Assembly: GCA_030374805.1 (NCBI GenBank)
Contig: JARGSG010000202.1
Coordinates: 496,001-560,000, forward strand
Direction of reading: 5' to 3'
From: Gracilaria gracilis
Taxonomy: Eukaryota > Rhodophyta > Florideophyceae > Gracilariales > Gracilariaceae
DNA length: 64,000 nucleotides
The position numbers were made by a program, and so were the translations under genes. The notes under the pieces were generated by a model, which made no database searches, had not been told where the DNA came from, and worked only from the letters and a program-made list of their open reading frames with translations. Shown piece by piece: positions 1 through 10,615 of this stretch. Each line of letters begins with the position of its first letter. The first letter of the stretch is position 1.

Positions 1-1893
1 ATTTTTAATGTAGCCTACATTATTCTTTGTTGCTTTGACCCCGAAACACCTTTTCCAACTAGCGTTTTCCCACTCTATTACGATTACTGGATGTTAAAGG
101 AGCAGATCATTGTGTTTTTGACGTTTTTATTGTTCGCATCGAGGCTATTATCGAGCCGAAGATCTTTATAGCTTGAAAAGAAGGGGTGGTGACAGCTGAC
201 CAAGCGCGTCAACAAGAGGTAGTAAAGCTGAGTTCTTTCAGCATGATTTAAAAGATCCATAGTGTTACTTGCTGGGTAGTGAGTGGGATTTTTAAGTGCA
301 AAAGATGCTGGCGGTTTATAGATCGTTGGCTGCAGAAGGTTCGAAGACTGAACGTTGCTATGTTTTGACACAAAAGCGATGTAGATCCTCTGCACCTCTT
401 TCGAACTGCGGCCAACATTTTTTGCACTCTGAAAGCCACAATTGGCTCAAATAAAACCACTTCTGGGGGTTCTCTGAAAACCTTTTACTGACCTATACAC
501 CAATATTTGTAAAAAGATGCTAAATTGTCAGAGTGGTAAATCGTTGAACGTGGGTCTTTAGTCTTTTTTTCCGAGGACCTGAAAAAACATTGTTGATAGC
601 AAAGACCCTACTAGCAAACGTGTTGAGCTAAAGCAGAGCTAGTCAAGAGCTTTGCTCAAAGCAAGAGCTATTTGAGAGCTGCAGCAAGCTGATTTTAGGC
701 AATCCTAAACTACAGCTTGGTACAACCTTAAATTGTAGCGGTTTTTTTTGAAAAAAACCTCTTTTCTTTTGAAAAGAGTATTACGGTGCAATAAAGGTTT
801 TTAAAGCAATGCGCAGTGTCACACGGCGCATCTTCGCGTTTTTCTGCAAAAAAGCGCTACATTAGATCACTACTATACTAACAAATTAAAATGCAAGGAA
901 AAGAACCAACTCTCCAAACAGATAATTTGGAGACAAACAGTAGTAAGATCCAAATTGGTCCGTAACCCTTTTGAAACTGAAAAATGTTATGTCTAGTATA
1001 CCAGAATTTAAAACTGACCAATTACGTTGCTAGCGAGGGGTGCGGGTTTGTGGTTCGTATTGCAGCAGAAAATGATTGTCCTGTGCTTTCCTTCAACCCA
1101 GATCTCCCTGCGCAGTCTGCGCGATGTCTTGCGCAGAAACTGAAATCACTCGCGCATTTGAGACTGCTTCCACGCCTTGAGGCGATTGTGCACTTGCCCA
1201 CCTCTACTCGTCGCAGTTTCCGCACTTTTCGTTACCTCCGGTAGCGACCCCCACATCCTCCGTCCGACATTCCAACTTTTGTTGCCGTGCACATCCTTAT
1301 TTAGATGTTCATTGCACATGCTTTGATCGAATCTTCGCTCTCGCCTTCCACCACAACCAAGTACGCACTTTTGCGGATTTCTCCTTACGGCCTTCCCTTG
1401 CAAATCCTATTACAAGCCACACTGCTTCGTCGAGTCGAAGACTTTTGACCAAGCTCTACACAGGCCACGAAGGCAGACCTATTTTCCTTACGTCTTGTGC
1501 CGTCTACAGTTCTTATTTTCAACCGTTCTGTGTCTTTCAAACGCCAGCTGTTACTAAGCCTTTCTAATTGTAGTTTTCCAGTTCGTACTTCCTGCAGACA
1601 GTTCTCTGTTCTCTGCGTGACCCACGACCCACGGTTCTTGCCTTGCTTTAGTCGTTGTCGCGCAACCTCCCCACGCTGCTACCCTCAGCTGCTGACCACA
1701 TCCAAGGCATCGGCACTGACCACCCTCACGCCAGCAGAAACCTTCTCGTAATTCATCTACTGTGTTCGCGTCAGCCCTTGGAGCCTTCTCCTTGTTTGAG
1801 TGTTTGTTGTTTACTTACACAGCTGCCCTTTGCGGTTTCTTTGGCCCACCTGTGGTGCAATTCATTGCTCTTCAAGGCTTTGTGATTGCCGGC
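1..1893. other. Left flank, no gene recognised
   Basis: Only short overlapping ORFs are present and none shows a recognisable domain. The first 900 bases are AT-rich. From about 1050 to 1760 the plus strand is pyrimidine-rich and leads into the reading frame of the split gene. That frame is open from about 1762 without an ATG until 1894, and the pre-ATG stretch would encode a hydrophobic segment, so an upstream exon or a non-ATG start cannot be excluded. Confidence 0.5.
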
Positions 1894-2100
1894 ATGACTG
1901 ACGTCATGGGTTGCCATAGTAATCCAAATGCCGAAGTTGACTGTGGAGATGATGCTCTTCCGACCAATGTTCACAAGAGCCTACCTGCGGCGTCTGGAAA
2001 GGCCTTAGAAAGCTTCAGTACTGCAGATGGTTCCACCGAAAAACTGTTTCGCCATGGCACTGATGCCGAGGACAACATCGGAGTTAGAGCCGTAACTCTC
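1894..2100 (+). pseudogene. 5' half of a host-type ORF split by element A1
   Basis: The first in-frame ATG is at 1894 (product starts MTDVMGC). The frame runs to 2100, exactly where the A1 LTR begins, and the last codons contain one copy of the 5-bp target duplication. If A1 and one duplication copy are removed, codon 2098-2100 is followed in frame by codon 13314-13316 and the ORF continues to 13712. The 69 residues here are polar and match no family I recognise. The downstream half has a Cys-rich segment and a P2X7-tail-like pattern. With A1 in place the frame would read into LTR sequence and end near 2292. The gene is therefore probably inactivated, unless this is one allele of a heterozygous insertion. 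Confidence 0.6.
2096..2100. repeat. Target-site duplication of A1, left copy
   Basis: The bases ctctc abut the left LTR and recur at 13309-13313 just outside the right LTR. Five base pairs is the usual duplication size for Ty3/gypsy integrases. Confidence 0.9.
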
Positions 2101-2642
2101 TGTGGTATAACGCACAAAAATGAGAGAGTCCGAAGCGGTCTTGAGACGGGACCGGCGGCGGCGTACAGTCTTGTGACTGTAATGAATCTGAACGGAGAGA
2201 AGGGGCGGAAGCACCGGGTGGTCGGGGGGAGAGTGGACGATTGGTATCACCAGGCACGTACAGGAACGTGCGAAAGGGTACGAACGGTCTGAGAAACCCA
2301 TTAAAGAGGTAGCCGTGCGGTCTATCGTGAGTGCAAACAAACGAAGAAGACATTCGGCAGAAGATGCTTGTCGTTTACGATTGGGGCTTCGGGAGATCCG
2401 AACTACAACTAAATATCGGGTCTGGGCCCCATTACTAACTACTGTACGATCGGTCTAATTTGCACTGTCACTACCAAGTCCCTACACGTGGCCAACTTGT
2501 ACGCTGCGCCAACCCGTCCGGCACTTGATTACCAAATAGTACACGTGGCGGTGTCACTGCACCAGCCCATCGTGCACTACCCCTTTGTACGTGAACGCCC
2601 GATCGGATACACTATGCACCAACTCGGGCCCACTATACTACA
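2101..2642 (-). repeat. A1 3' LTR
   Basis: It starts TGTGGTATAA and ends TACTATACTACA on the plus strand. It is closely similar to 12761-13308, with scattered substitutions and a few indels, and to the two A2 LTRs in reverse orientation. Confidence 0.93.
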
Positions 2643-2654
2643 GATCCCCCTCCT
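2643..2654 (-). promoter_or_regulatory. A1 polypurine tract
   Basis: On the minus strand AGGAGGGGGATC lies directly against the 3' LTR. This is the expected plus-strand DNA primer, and the same sequence is found in A2 at 28335-28346. Confidence 0.8.
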
Positions 2655-2756
2655 ACACTTGCGCTTCGCCCTCGGAGCGCCGCGTAGCGTCGCCAAGTCG
2701 ATACGCCTATGTCCGTATGGTTGAGAGGGCGCTATAGTGCCCGTTCGGAAATTTTT

Positions 2757-3219
2757 CCCGGAAAGGGCGGGGCGAAGCCATGCCAAATTTTCCAGAGCGG
2801 TGGCGACGAAAAGGGCCTTGAGTACGTGTGGTAAAGATCCAAGCCGAGCGGAACGAAACGCACTGGTGCGCGAACGGGAGATCGAAGCCACTCGAGGCGT
2901 GATCCGGGTCGTGCGCAACCGTTATGACTGTGCAGACCGTCGGCATTCGTTCGCGTACCGTCAACGTGCTCGGCCCCACGTACGTTCAAGTCCGATCGGA
3001 AATGTGCATCTCGTCCTGTAGGGCATTCACGACGGTCGCCACACGGAGCGTGCCCGGCGGGGCTTCGAAGTCGTTAGCCCCGTCCACCGCGAGGTCTGCA
3101 CTTGGCGTCATCCGTTCGGTAACACGAGGCACGCGTGCGTGGAGTCCGTACCGGTTACGGGAAGCCACAGCGTCCGCTTTCGAAAAATTTGCCCGGAAAG
3201 GGCGGGGCGAAGCCATGCC
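2757..3219. repeat. Direct repeat pair, offset 435 bp
   Basis: A 28-bp identical core lies at 2757-2784 and 3192-3219, inside a longer similar block of roughly 57 bp. A2 has one copy (28205-28232), and its flanks match the outer flanks of the two A1 copies. The 435 bp between them was therefore lost in A2 or duplicated in A1 by recombination. Confidence 0.85.
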
Positions 3220-3823
3220 CGATTTTCCTAAGTGGAGGAGACACCATACGGACGGAACCGTTGAGGACGCTTGCCTTGTTACGTACGAGTGGGAGTGAAG
3301 ACAGATACTGACGGCAGCAAAGGCGTGCGTGTATCCATGTCTTTCCGTGCGGTTTGTCTCGAAGGGAAACGTCCGACGGGGATCCAATCGGCACGCCCAG
3401 CACGTCTCCATGGAGAGCGTCTGGCTCGTACGCGTATTGGCGCGCGCCGCACGTCTCGACGGAGAGCGTACGGCGGATGATTCCTTAGCGGTCGAATGCG
3501 TGTCCGTGCGGGCACTCCGTGTTCGACGCGGTCGTCCTCTTTCGTAAATGGACTGGCGGTCGAAGAACCGTCAGTGCTCATTGTGACCGTACGGGCGAGC
3601 GACCGTACGAATTAGACGCGATGCGACGCAACGACGAAGCGAGTGTATAGTGTATCTCGTGTGAAGTGGGTGGCGGAACGTCAGCTCCTGATCCTCCAAT
3701 AAAAATAAATTGGTCAGCACTGACATTTCGTCCACGCGGTGCCTGTACGACGACATAGTCGTCGTGGCGATTTCAAACGGTCGGTAATACCTCAAGTACC
3801 GCGTTGTCGTGTTCACCTCCCCC

Positions 3824-3830
3824 TATAAGA
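3824..3830 (+). promoter_or_regulatory. TATA-like box upstream of antisense ORF
   Basis: TATAAGA follows a pyrimidine run and is conserved in A2 near 27595-27602 on the other strand. It lies only about 20 bp before the ATG at 3850. If it is used, transcription would start near or after that ATG, so 4216 or an internal ATG such as 3892 could be the real start. Confidence 0.4.
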
Positions 3831-3849
3831 GCGCCAGCCAAGCGGTGAC

Positions 3850-4158
3850 ATGCCCGAGTCAATTCACTCCGTATCCAACCCCACGCCCGCAATGGCGCCG
3901 AACCCAAGCGGCTCTGGTACACCGTCGACACCTTTCCGTTCGGTCCCGTTACCTGGTCAGAAGTATGACCATCGCTTCCGTCGCGGTCTTACCGCTCCTC
4001 GCCGGAGGAAGCAGGTCCCGTTATCCGTCACGAAATACGTCCAGAAAGGCTTCTTTGACGGCGAGCGCTTCGCGTCGATTCCGACGGCACTACCGATGCG
4101 GGATATGGCGACTCGCAATCCGAAATGGACAAGCATCGAAGCTTGGCAAGCCTGCTGA
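3850..4158 (+). CDS. Antisense leader ORF of A1 (102 aa)
   Basis: This ORF runs from the ATG at 3850 to a TGA at 4156-4158. It lies in the same frame as the long ORF that follows, with no frame change between them. A2 has the matching ORF at 27574-27266, with the TGA at the same codon and mostly single conservative changes. The product is rich in Ser, Pro, Thr and Arg, with a basic patch (APRRRK) about halfway. I recognise no domain. It could be the N-terminus of the long protein reached by stop readthrough, a regulatory upstream ORF, or a separate small protein. No GT...AG intron that would remove the TGA is evident. Confidence 0.5.
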   Translation: MPESIHSVSNPTPAMAPNPSGSGTPSTPFRSVPLPGQKYDHRFRRGLTAPRRRKQVPLSVTKYVQKGFFDGERFASIPTALPMRDMATRNPKWTSIEAWQAC

Positions 4159-4215
4159 AACCACCTGCCTGGTGTGACTGGTCGGAAGAGCGAAGAAACC
4201 TACGGGCGGAGCGAC

Positions 4216-6084
4216 ATGTTATACCTGCGCTGTCCGGAGGAGAAGGCCTATCAAGATGCGTTGCAGCGTTTGTTCCATCGCTTCTCATCCGATTCGGGCT
4301 TTCCCGAGAAGTACATGAATCCGCTTGGGCTGGTGATGTTTGAACCGCCATACGACAAGTTGTACTGGCTGGACCGTCAACGGTGGGGAAGTAATACCGC
4401 AACGGAAGCGAGAATCCGAGCATCCCATGGGTTCCTGTACAGTTTGCACAACGTCCAGTTCTTTGACGTCCCTGTTAATCGCCGGTCGGACTTGTATTGC
4501 TCCACGAACGAAGTGTGGACCAGCCTCGATGTGTCCCGCAACCTATCCGTACCGACTCCGTCCGTGTTGGCTTACCATTCGGAAGAGCTCCTCAAAGGTT
4601 CACCCATTCAGGGTGTTGTCCGTCAGGTCGTATATGCCGAGTGGGTCGTATTTGCCTTCATGGCGTTCCTTCAGGCGGCTCACGAAGGTATCGAGGTCTT
4701 CACCCGTGCGGGAGACGAGCGTCTGTACCACAAGGACGGCCAAACCAAGTACGGGCGGTTGTTTCTGATGCCGTACAAACTGGTATGTATTCTGGCCGAG
4801 ATCGGACTCCAGAACGTTCTCCACGGCACCGTGTTTCCCCCGCAGGTCGGTGAGAAACTGTTACAGTACTCGTTGGAGACCGATTGGGACAACACTCCGG
4901 GGTTCCTGTGGTACGACTACTACTCCGATACGTTCTCGGCGATGCCCTCGACCGGATCGGTCGCGACGCCGATCACTCGTTTCCTGAAGGGTTCGGAGAG
5001 TCTCCCTCCCTGGCCCTTCAAAACCGTTCCGGACTTCATCCCGCATGGGTTCATGGCGCAGGACTTCGAGGACGTGGCGCCACTGCCCACTCCGATGGTG
5101 ACACCCGTTGAGGCGAAGACCGTTGTGGAGGCAGGAGTACAGGCAGGATCCGGTCGGAAGTCTTGGGACAAATCCGGTTTCGCCATTGAGGACAGTGCCA
5201 GCCCGCATTCGGACGGTAATACGCACAAGGCCTTCATGGCTCTCCGTGCGGCTTGTATTCCGTTCAGTGAAGAGGAACCTGCGACGCTTGACGACGCCCT
5301 GTTGGCTGTCCGAGCATGGATGCGCCGTGCGGTCAACGCCGAGACTGCTCTCCGTGAGCAGGCTCAGACGCAGCTTAACCTGCTCGGATACCTTCGGGCT
5401 CACTCCTTGTTGGTCCTCGCGTCCTACGAGGAGTCGGTGACGGCTGGTCTGGGTATGGCGCTCGGTGTGGATGGGATGCCGATGTCAACGTCCGCGCCGC
5501 CGTTAGAGGAGCTGGTGACCAAATCCTATGAGGGCATTGCGCAACAGGTCGATGTGGAACGCATTTTCGACCATATCGTGAAGAACATGCGCCAAGCGGC
5601 GGAGTCCTTCTTCAAGGGTGTCGAGCTGGTTGCGCCCTATATTCCGCCCGGGGAAGTGCCTGAAGGTGAAGGCCAGTCCGGTGACGGTGCAGGACCGAGC
5701 GGTACGAATGCGGCTCGGGAAGGGGAAACTCCGCAAGAGGAGGTAACTCCTGCGGGCCAGGATGTTCCCATGCCGTCTCCGAGTGGAGGTCAGGAGAGAA
5801 CGGAGACCGTCACGGTTGAGGAGGACCTCACCGAGCCGGAGCCTGCACCGGCAAACCAATCGGGCAGTAAGTCGGGTGGGAAGGAGAAGGTCGTAGCCAC
5901 TTCGACGTGGCCTGGGTCCGCCTTGGCGTTCCAGCCGACGAAGACTGGCTCGAGTTCGCGTGGTGGTTCCGCTGCGGGCCGTGGTACCTCTCCGTGGGGT
6001 ACTCGTGGGCGTGGTATTACGAAGCCCGTTTGGAAGAAGACTACTTATTTGACCGTGCGTACTCGTAGCTGTCTTTTCTCCTAA
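4216..6084 (+). CDS. Antisense accessory protein of family A (about 622 aa)
   Basis: The ORF lies on the strand opposite gag-pol, between pol and the 3' LTR, and ends 242 bp from the pol stop in tail-to-tail fashion. The first ATG after the upstream stop is 4216. The protein has a Trp/Tyr-rich N-terminal part (about residues 1-270), a probably helical Ala/Leu/Glu-rich middle (about 310-450), a Pro/Glu/Gly-rich low-complexity part (about 455-575) and a short tail with GRG repeats and basic residues. There is no signal peptide or clear membrane helix, so it does not look like an envelope protein. I know no family for it. The A2 copy is recognisable but broken. Conservation of a long frame between two diverged copies argues that it once encoded protein. 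CCGNNCGG words are about five-fold sparser here than in gag-pol. Confidence 0.75.
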   Translation: MLYLRCPEEKAYQDALQRLFHRFSSDSGFPEKYMNPLGLVMFEPPYDKLYWLDRQRWGSNTATEARIRASHGFLYSLHNVQFFDVPVNRRSDLYCSTNEVWTSLDVSRNLSVPTPSVLAYHSEELLKGSPIQGVVRQVVYAEWVVFAFMAFLQAAHEGIEVFTRAGDERLYHKDGQTKYGRLFLMPYKLVCILAEIGLQNVLHGTVFPPQVGEKLLQYSLETDWDNTPGFLWYDYYSDTFSAMPSTGSVATPITRFLKGSESLPPWPFKTVPDFIPHGFMAQDFEDVAPLPTPMVTPVEAKTVVEAGVQAGSGRKSWDKSGFAIEDSASPHSDGNTHKAFMALRAACIPFSEEEPATLDDALLAVRAWMRRAVNAETALREQAQTQLNLLGYLRAHSLLVLASYEESVTAGLGMALGVDGMPMSTSAPPLEELVTKSYEGIAQQVDVERIFDHIVKNMRQAAESFFKGVELVAPYIPPGEVPEGEGQSGDGAGPSGTNAAREGETPQEEVTPAGQDVPMPSPSGGQERTETVTVEEDLTEPEPAPANQSGSKSGGKEKVVATSTWPGSALAFQPTKTGSSSRGGSAAGRGTSPWGTRGRGITKPVWKKTTYLTVRTRSCLFS

Positions 6085-6325
6085 GTAAACTTGTGATTGT
6101 TTGTGATGACCTGTGGACCATAGCATGTCGTTCTGAGTGAGCCGTTGTCGGAAAAGGCGGCGTTTTGTAAAAATCGGAAAGTAATTGACCAATAGGCGTA
6201 CGCTGGTGGCGGTTTGCCGCCCAATGATAACGTAATGGCGGCTCCTTTTGGTGTCCCCTGACGGTTCACCGCTTGCGAACCAGTACGTACGATCTCGGAT
6301 ATCCGATCCGTCCCTTTTTCTCTCC

Positions 6326-9300
6326 TTAAGGTGGCGCCGCTACTGAAGGGTTTCGGCGACGCCAATAGCGTGCGATGAAGTGCTGGGGGATGTGTTCCGG
6401 CGGTTCGAAGGTATCCTGATCGGTGCGGTACCCGTGCCATCGTACGCGGTATTCTTGTCCGTTCGGGGTGTCGCGATGGTCGACGACGCGTTCCACCACG
6501 CCCGGAACTGTCCCGGGCGGCGGAGTAGGTTGGTCGTCGACTGGTTCGTGCGCATACGGTCCCTCAGTGTCAGCAGCTACTGTGCCGCGTGTCCGTTCGG
6601 AAGTGACCGGTGTGGTTGTTGGCCGTGCGGTTGGGGCTTTTGTCACTCTGTCAATACTGACGGTGTTGTGAATACCGTCTTGGTTCAGAGTGACAGTAGC
6701 ATCTGTTGCGGATACGACCTTAAACGGGCCAACCGTCTTCGGTAAGAGCTTCCGATACGTACGTTCCTGATCCGTAAGGTCCTCGTCTGCGTTCTTATAG
6801 TCCAGTCGGTCAACGAACACCTCTTCCCCAAGAGTAAAGCTCGGCGTGTACCGTACGGACTTATCAAAGTTTTCCTTATAGCGCTGTTGGGCGCGGGTCA
6901 ACTTTGTCCGAGCGGTCTGCAGCGTGGCCTGTAGGAGCTTGAGCGTGTAACGTTTTAACCGAGCGGCAGTGGGCTGTGTAGGCGTCTTTGGGTCCAGTGA
7001 CGTACTGGGCTCATCGAGCAGAACTCTTGGTGGCTTACGCGTTAGCGCAACGTCGAACGGTGCGGTACCGAGAGATCGATGGATCTGTAGGTTGTAACCG
7101 TACGTAAGAGGTTGCACATACGCTTGCCAAGTGTTCTGATGGTCCGCTACGTAGTGGCGTAACCTCTCCACGAGTGTTTTGTTAAAGCGTTCGGCCTGAC
7201 CATTTGTTTGCGGATGGTACGCGGTCGTTAGTACTTGTTTGGTTCCCAAAGCGGTACATACAGTCTCAAAGAACTTAGAGACAAATTGAGTTCCGTTATC
7301 GGTTAGCAAGTAGTTTGGTATTCCGTACGGATAAACCCAGTTCTCCAGAAAGGCCTTCGCCACTACAGGAGCTGTGGTTGACCGCAGAGGTATAGAGCGA
7401 GCTATCTTTCTAAACCGATCGGTAATAACCAGTATGTACTGGTAACCCTTTACGGACTTCGTGAATGGACCGACGATGTCCATCGCGACGAATTCCAGCG
7501 GACTGGCGGCGGGGAACAGCTTCAACAGCTTCTGAGACTTGAAGTGTGTTCCCTTCGTCGCCGGGCAGGTGCGACAGTCCTGTACGGTCTGGAATACGTC
7601 ATTGGCCATATGTGGCCAGTAGAAGTCTCGACGGAGACTTTCATACATCCGAGTGGAGCCCGGATGGCCGACCAGACGGCGGTAGTGTGCCAAGTAGAGG
7701 ACGCGTGTCTGCAGTGATGCAGGTACGACCTTCTAGATGGCGCCGTCCAGTGGGGCTTTGCGCACGATAAGTCCGTTTCGGTCAATGTCAAACAGAGCGA
7801 CACCGTTGCCGATGTCTTTTCGTACTGACTCACAGAAAGGGTCATCTGCTTGAGCTCGTACTAGCTCTTTGACCGTGACCGGAACGATATTGGTTTCCTC
7901 CGAGGTGACAGCGAGCACCTCGGGGATACCAGCAGATTTTCATTCTGGCGTTGGCCACTCGACGCAGACGTCGCTGTACTCATCACCGTTAACGGTAATG
8001 TTTGTGATAAAGTGGCCATCGCCCGTACGGTCATTCACTAGCAAGCAGAGGACCTCTTCGTCCAATGGGACATCGTCTTCGCCATCCGTCCGGATCCGAG
8101 AAAGGGCATCAGCCGCTTGGTGCTTGATACCCGCACGGTGGACGACATCGAAGTCATACTCCATTAGACGCAACAGCCACCTGGCCAATCGTCCTGACGC
8201 GTCCGCAAGGTTCAATATCCACCTCAAGGAGTGGTGGTCCGTTCGGACAGCGAACCTTTGACCTTCCAGGTACGGACGGAGGTGCAGTATGGCCCAGAAG
8301 ACCGCAAGGCATTCCCGTTCGGTAGTCGAGTATTGCCGTTCGGTCTTGGATAGAGAGCGACTCCAGTAACCGATCGGTAATAAGCCTCCGTCCGGTTGCT
8401 CCTGTAGCAGGGTGCATCCTACCTGTCGGTCGCATGCGTCTGTATCCAAAACGTACGGATACCCTTGACGGGGAATGGCCAAAATGGGCGGGCGTATCAG
8501 TCTCTGACGTAGCTCGTCAAAGGCTCCGTACTCCGTATCGGTCAACGTCTCAAACCTCGTGGATTGCCCCTTCTCCAACTTGCGGTTCAATGGAGCCGAA
8601 ATTCGGGCGAAGTTTGCGACAAACCGACGGAAAACGTTACAGAGCCCCAAGAACGACCGGAGCTCCGTCTGGGTCGTAGGCGGTTTAGCCTGCTTGATAG
8701 CATTCTTTGTCTTGAGAGACACTTGAAGCTTTCCCGGTCGGACTACGTGGCCTAGATAGTCCACCGTGCCACTGAAAAAGTAGCACTTGTCCAGTCGGAG
8801 AGTAACACCAGCCGAACGGAGCATATGCATAATGGTCCGCACATGGTCATAATGCTCTTCAACCGTCCGGAAATAGATGATTACGTCATCAAGATACACC
8901 AGTGCGTACTGCCACTTCACCCGTTATAAGATGATATCGAGAGCACGCTGGAAAGTAGCTGGTGCGTTCTTGAGTCCGAACAGCATTCTTCGATAACGGT
9001 ACAGTCCCATATGCGACGTAAACGTCGTTTTTTCCCGGTCGGGTTCATCCATTTCGGTCTGCCAATAACCACTGTTGGCGTCCAAAGTGGAGAAGATTTG
9101 TGCATCTCCAAGAGAGTCGATGCACTCGTCCATTCGGGTTAGTGGGTATGTGTCCCGTATGGTCGTAGCGTTCAACCGGCGGTAGTCGACGCAGAAGCGA
9201 AGGCTTCCGTCTTTCTTGAGCGCGAATACGACCGGGCTGGCCCATTCTGCCGATGACGGTTCTATGACACCAGCAGCGAGCTGCTTTGCCACCTCCTTAC

Positions 9301-10615
9301 GTTCGAGTTCTCTCCGAGCGGGTCCGGCACGGTACGGCATCTGGAATATGGGCTTCGAGCCTGGTTCCAGATGGATGCGGTGCTTCGCTGCCGCAATCGT
9401 TCCGAGATGGCCGTCCCACATGTCCGCAAACGGTCGAAGTAGCTCAATGACTTTGTCCCGGTCGATAACATACTCAGGACTGATCTGTACCTTGCTGGTG
9501 CAATCGTTCTCATCTTTCCGTACGGTTTCTTGCTCTTGCTCGGTATCCTTGTATTCCCGTTCGTGGTTATTACCCGAAATCGGAATGTGTTCCCCCTCCT
9601 TCGACTCGTCGCTCCGCGACGATGGTTGCGGAGTTATGAGCGCTATCGGAGATGGAAGAGCAAGTCCGATAACGGTGTTCTTGTGTAGTCGAACCGAGCG
9701 GTCTGAAAAGTTCGCCACGCGAACGAGAAAGGGTACGTCCGGTCGGAGCTCCATAACTCCACCCGCAAGGAGTGTGAGTTCAAGCGTTGATCCCGTTCGG
9801 TGATGAGACTGTAGAAAGACCAAGCCGGACGTTTTGGTGGTCACCATGAAGTTCGTTTCCGACATTGAGGGTAGAACAACCGGACGGGCAACGTGTATCT
9901 TATTAGATGGAGTTTCCCGTTCGGGTTCTGGTTCCGGCGCGGAAGGTGCATTTGGTCCGTAGGCGGAAGACTGTATAGACACCGGTTTGGAGTGGCGTAG
10001 GAGTATTGTCCGTTTCGGTGGTAGTATTGCCAAGACGTACTTGTCAATAAAAGAAGTACCGAGGAGTACGCTGGTGAAGAGGTTAGAAACCACCAAGAAC
10101 TGTACTCGTACATTGAGGTCACCGATTCGGACCATAAGGGGTAGAACTCCTACAACGTCCATTCGGTTCTTCGACGCGTCCGTAATTCGGGGTCTTACGT
10201 CCGGTCGGAGTTTCGAGCGCCAATTCGGAGGGAGATGGCGTTCGCGAACCAGACAGGGTCCGGCTCCGGTATCAAGAACTCCCGTTAACGGATACATCAG
10301 TGCCGTGTTGAGGCCAACCGACACGTGCACCTTGTAGTTCGCGCTAGAAAAGAGGACCTTTTCGGCTTCAATATCCGTATCGGTCAGGTCACATGTCAGG
10401 ACAGGGGACTTCCCTCGGATGGAATCCGTTCGGTCTGTCGCTGACGGGGCGAGGCTAGGTTTCTGTGGAGAAGACGATGCCTCTACGCTTCCTCCTGGTC
10501 GTTTTCCTGGTGGGGAGCAGGCTCCTCGACCAGCATGACGGCCTATGTCGGTCTTGGTGAGTACGTCTGGCGAGGCTGTTTGCCCTGGCGATATCCTACA
10601 TTGTCCTTCGGGGTA
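6326..10615 (-). pseudogene. pol: A1 pol (protease-RT-RNase H-integrase-chromodomain), broken
   Basis: Pol lies in the -1 frame relative to gag and is open from about 10615, overlapping the gag end by about 73 nt. In order it shows an aspartic protease (LDTGAG), reverse transcriptase with intact YLDD, RNase H (DTDACD), an integrase with an HHCC zinc finger, D (AMDIVGPF), D (TDNGTQF) and E (NGQAERFN), and a C-terminal chromodomain (YRVRWHGY). Three in-frame stops break it: TAA at 8926-8924 inside RT (TCA in A2), TGA at 7942-7940 (CGG in A2) and TAG at 7735-7733 (CAG in A2). There is no frameshift, so the lesions look recent. The integrase catalytic triad is intact in this copy. Confidence 0.92.

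Larger units (their letters stand above)
2655..3849. other. A1 non-coding 3' region
   Basis: About 1.2 kb between the polypurine tract and the antisense ORF has no convincing gene. It contains a long direct repeat (listed separately) and several CCGNNCGG words, for example near 2740, 2992, 3111, 3343, 3502 and 3582. The last 300 bases probably hold the promoter of the antisense gene. Confidence 0.6.

Noticed and set aside
3809..4177. 122-aa plus-strand ORF overlapping the antisense leader
   Set aside because: It is in a different frame from the leader ORF that joins the long antisense ORF in frame; a basic product from CG-rich DNA is expected as a shadow.
4216..6084. Antisense ORF as a retroviral envelope gene
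   Set aside because: It is on the opposite strand, with no signal peptide, no membrane anchor and a GRG-rich tail.
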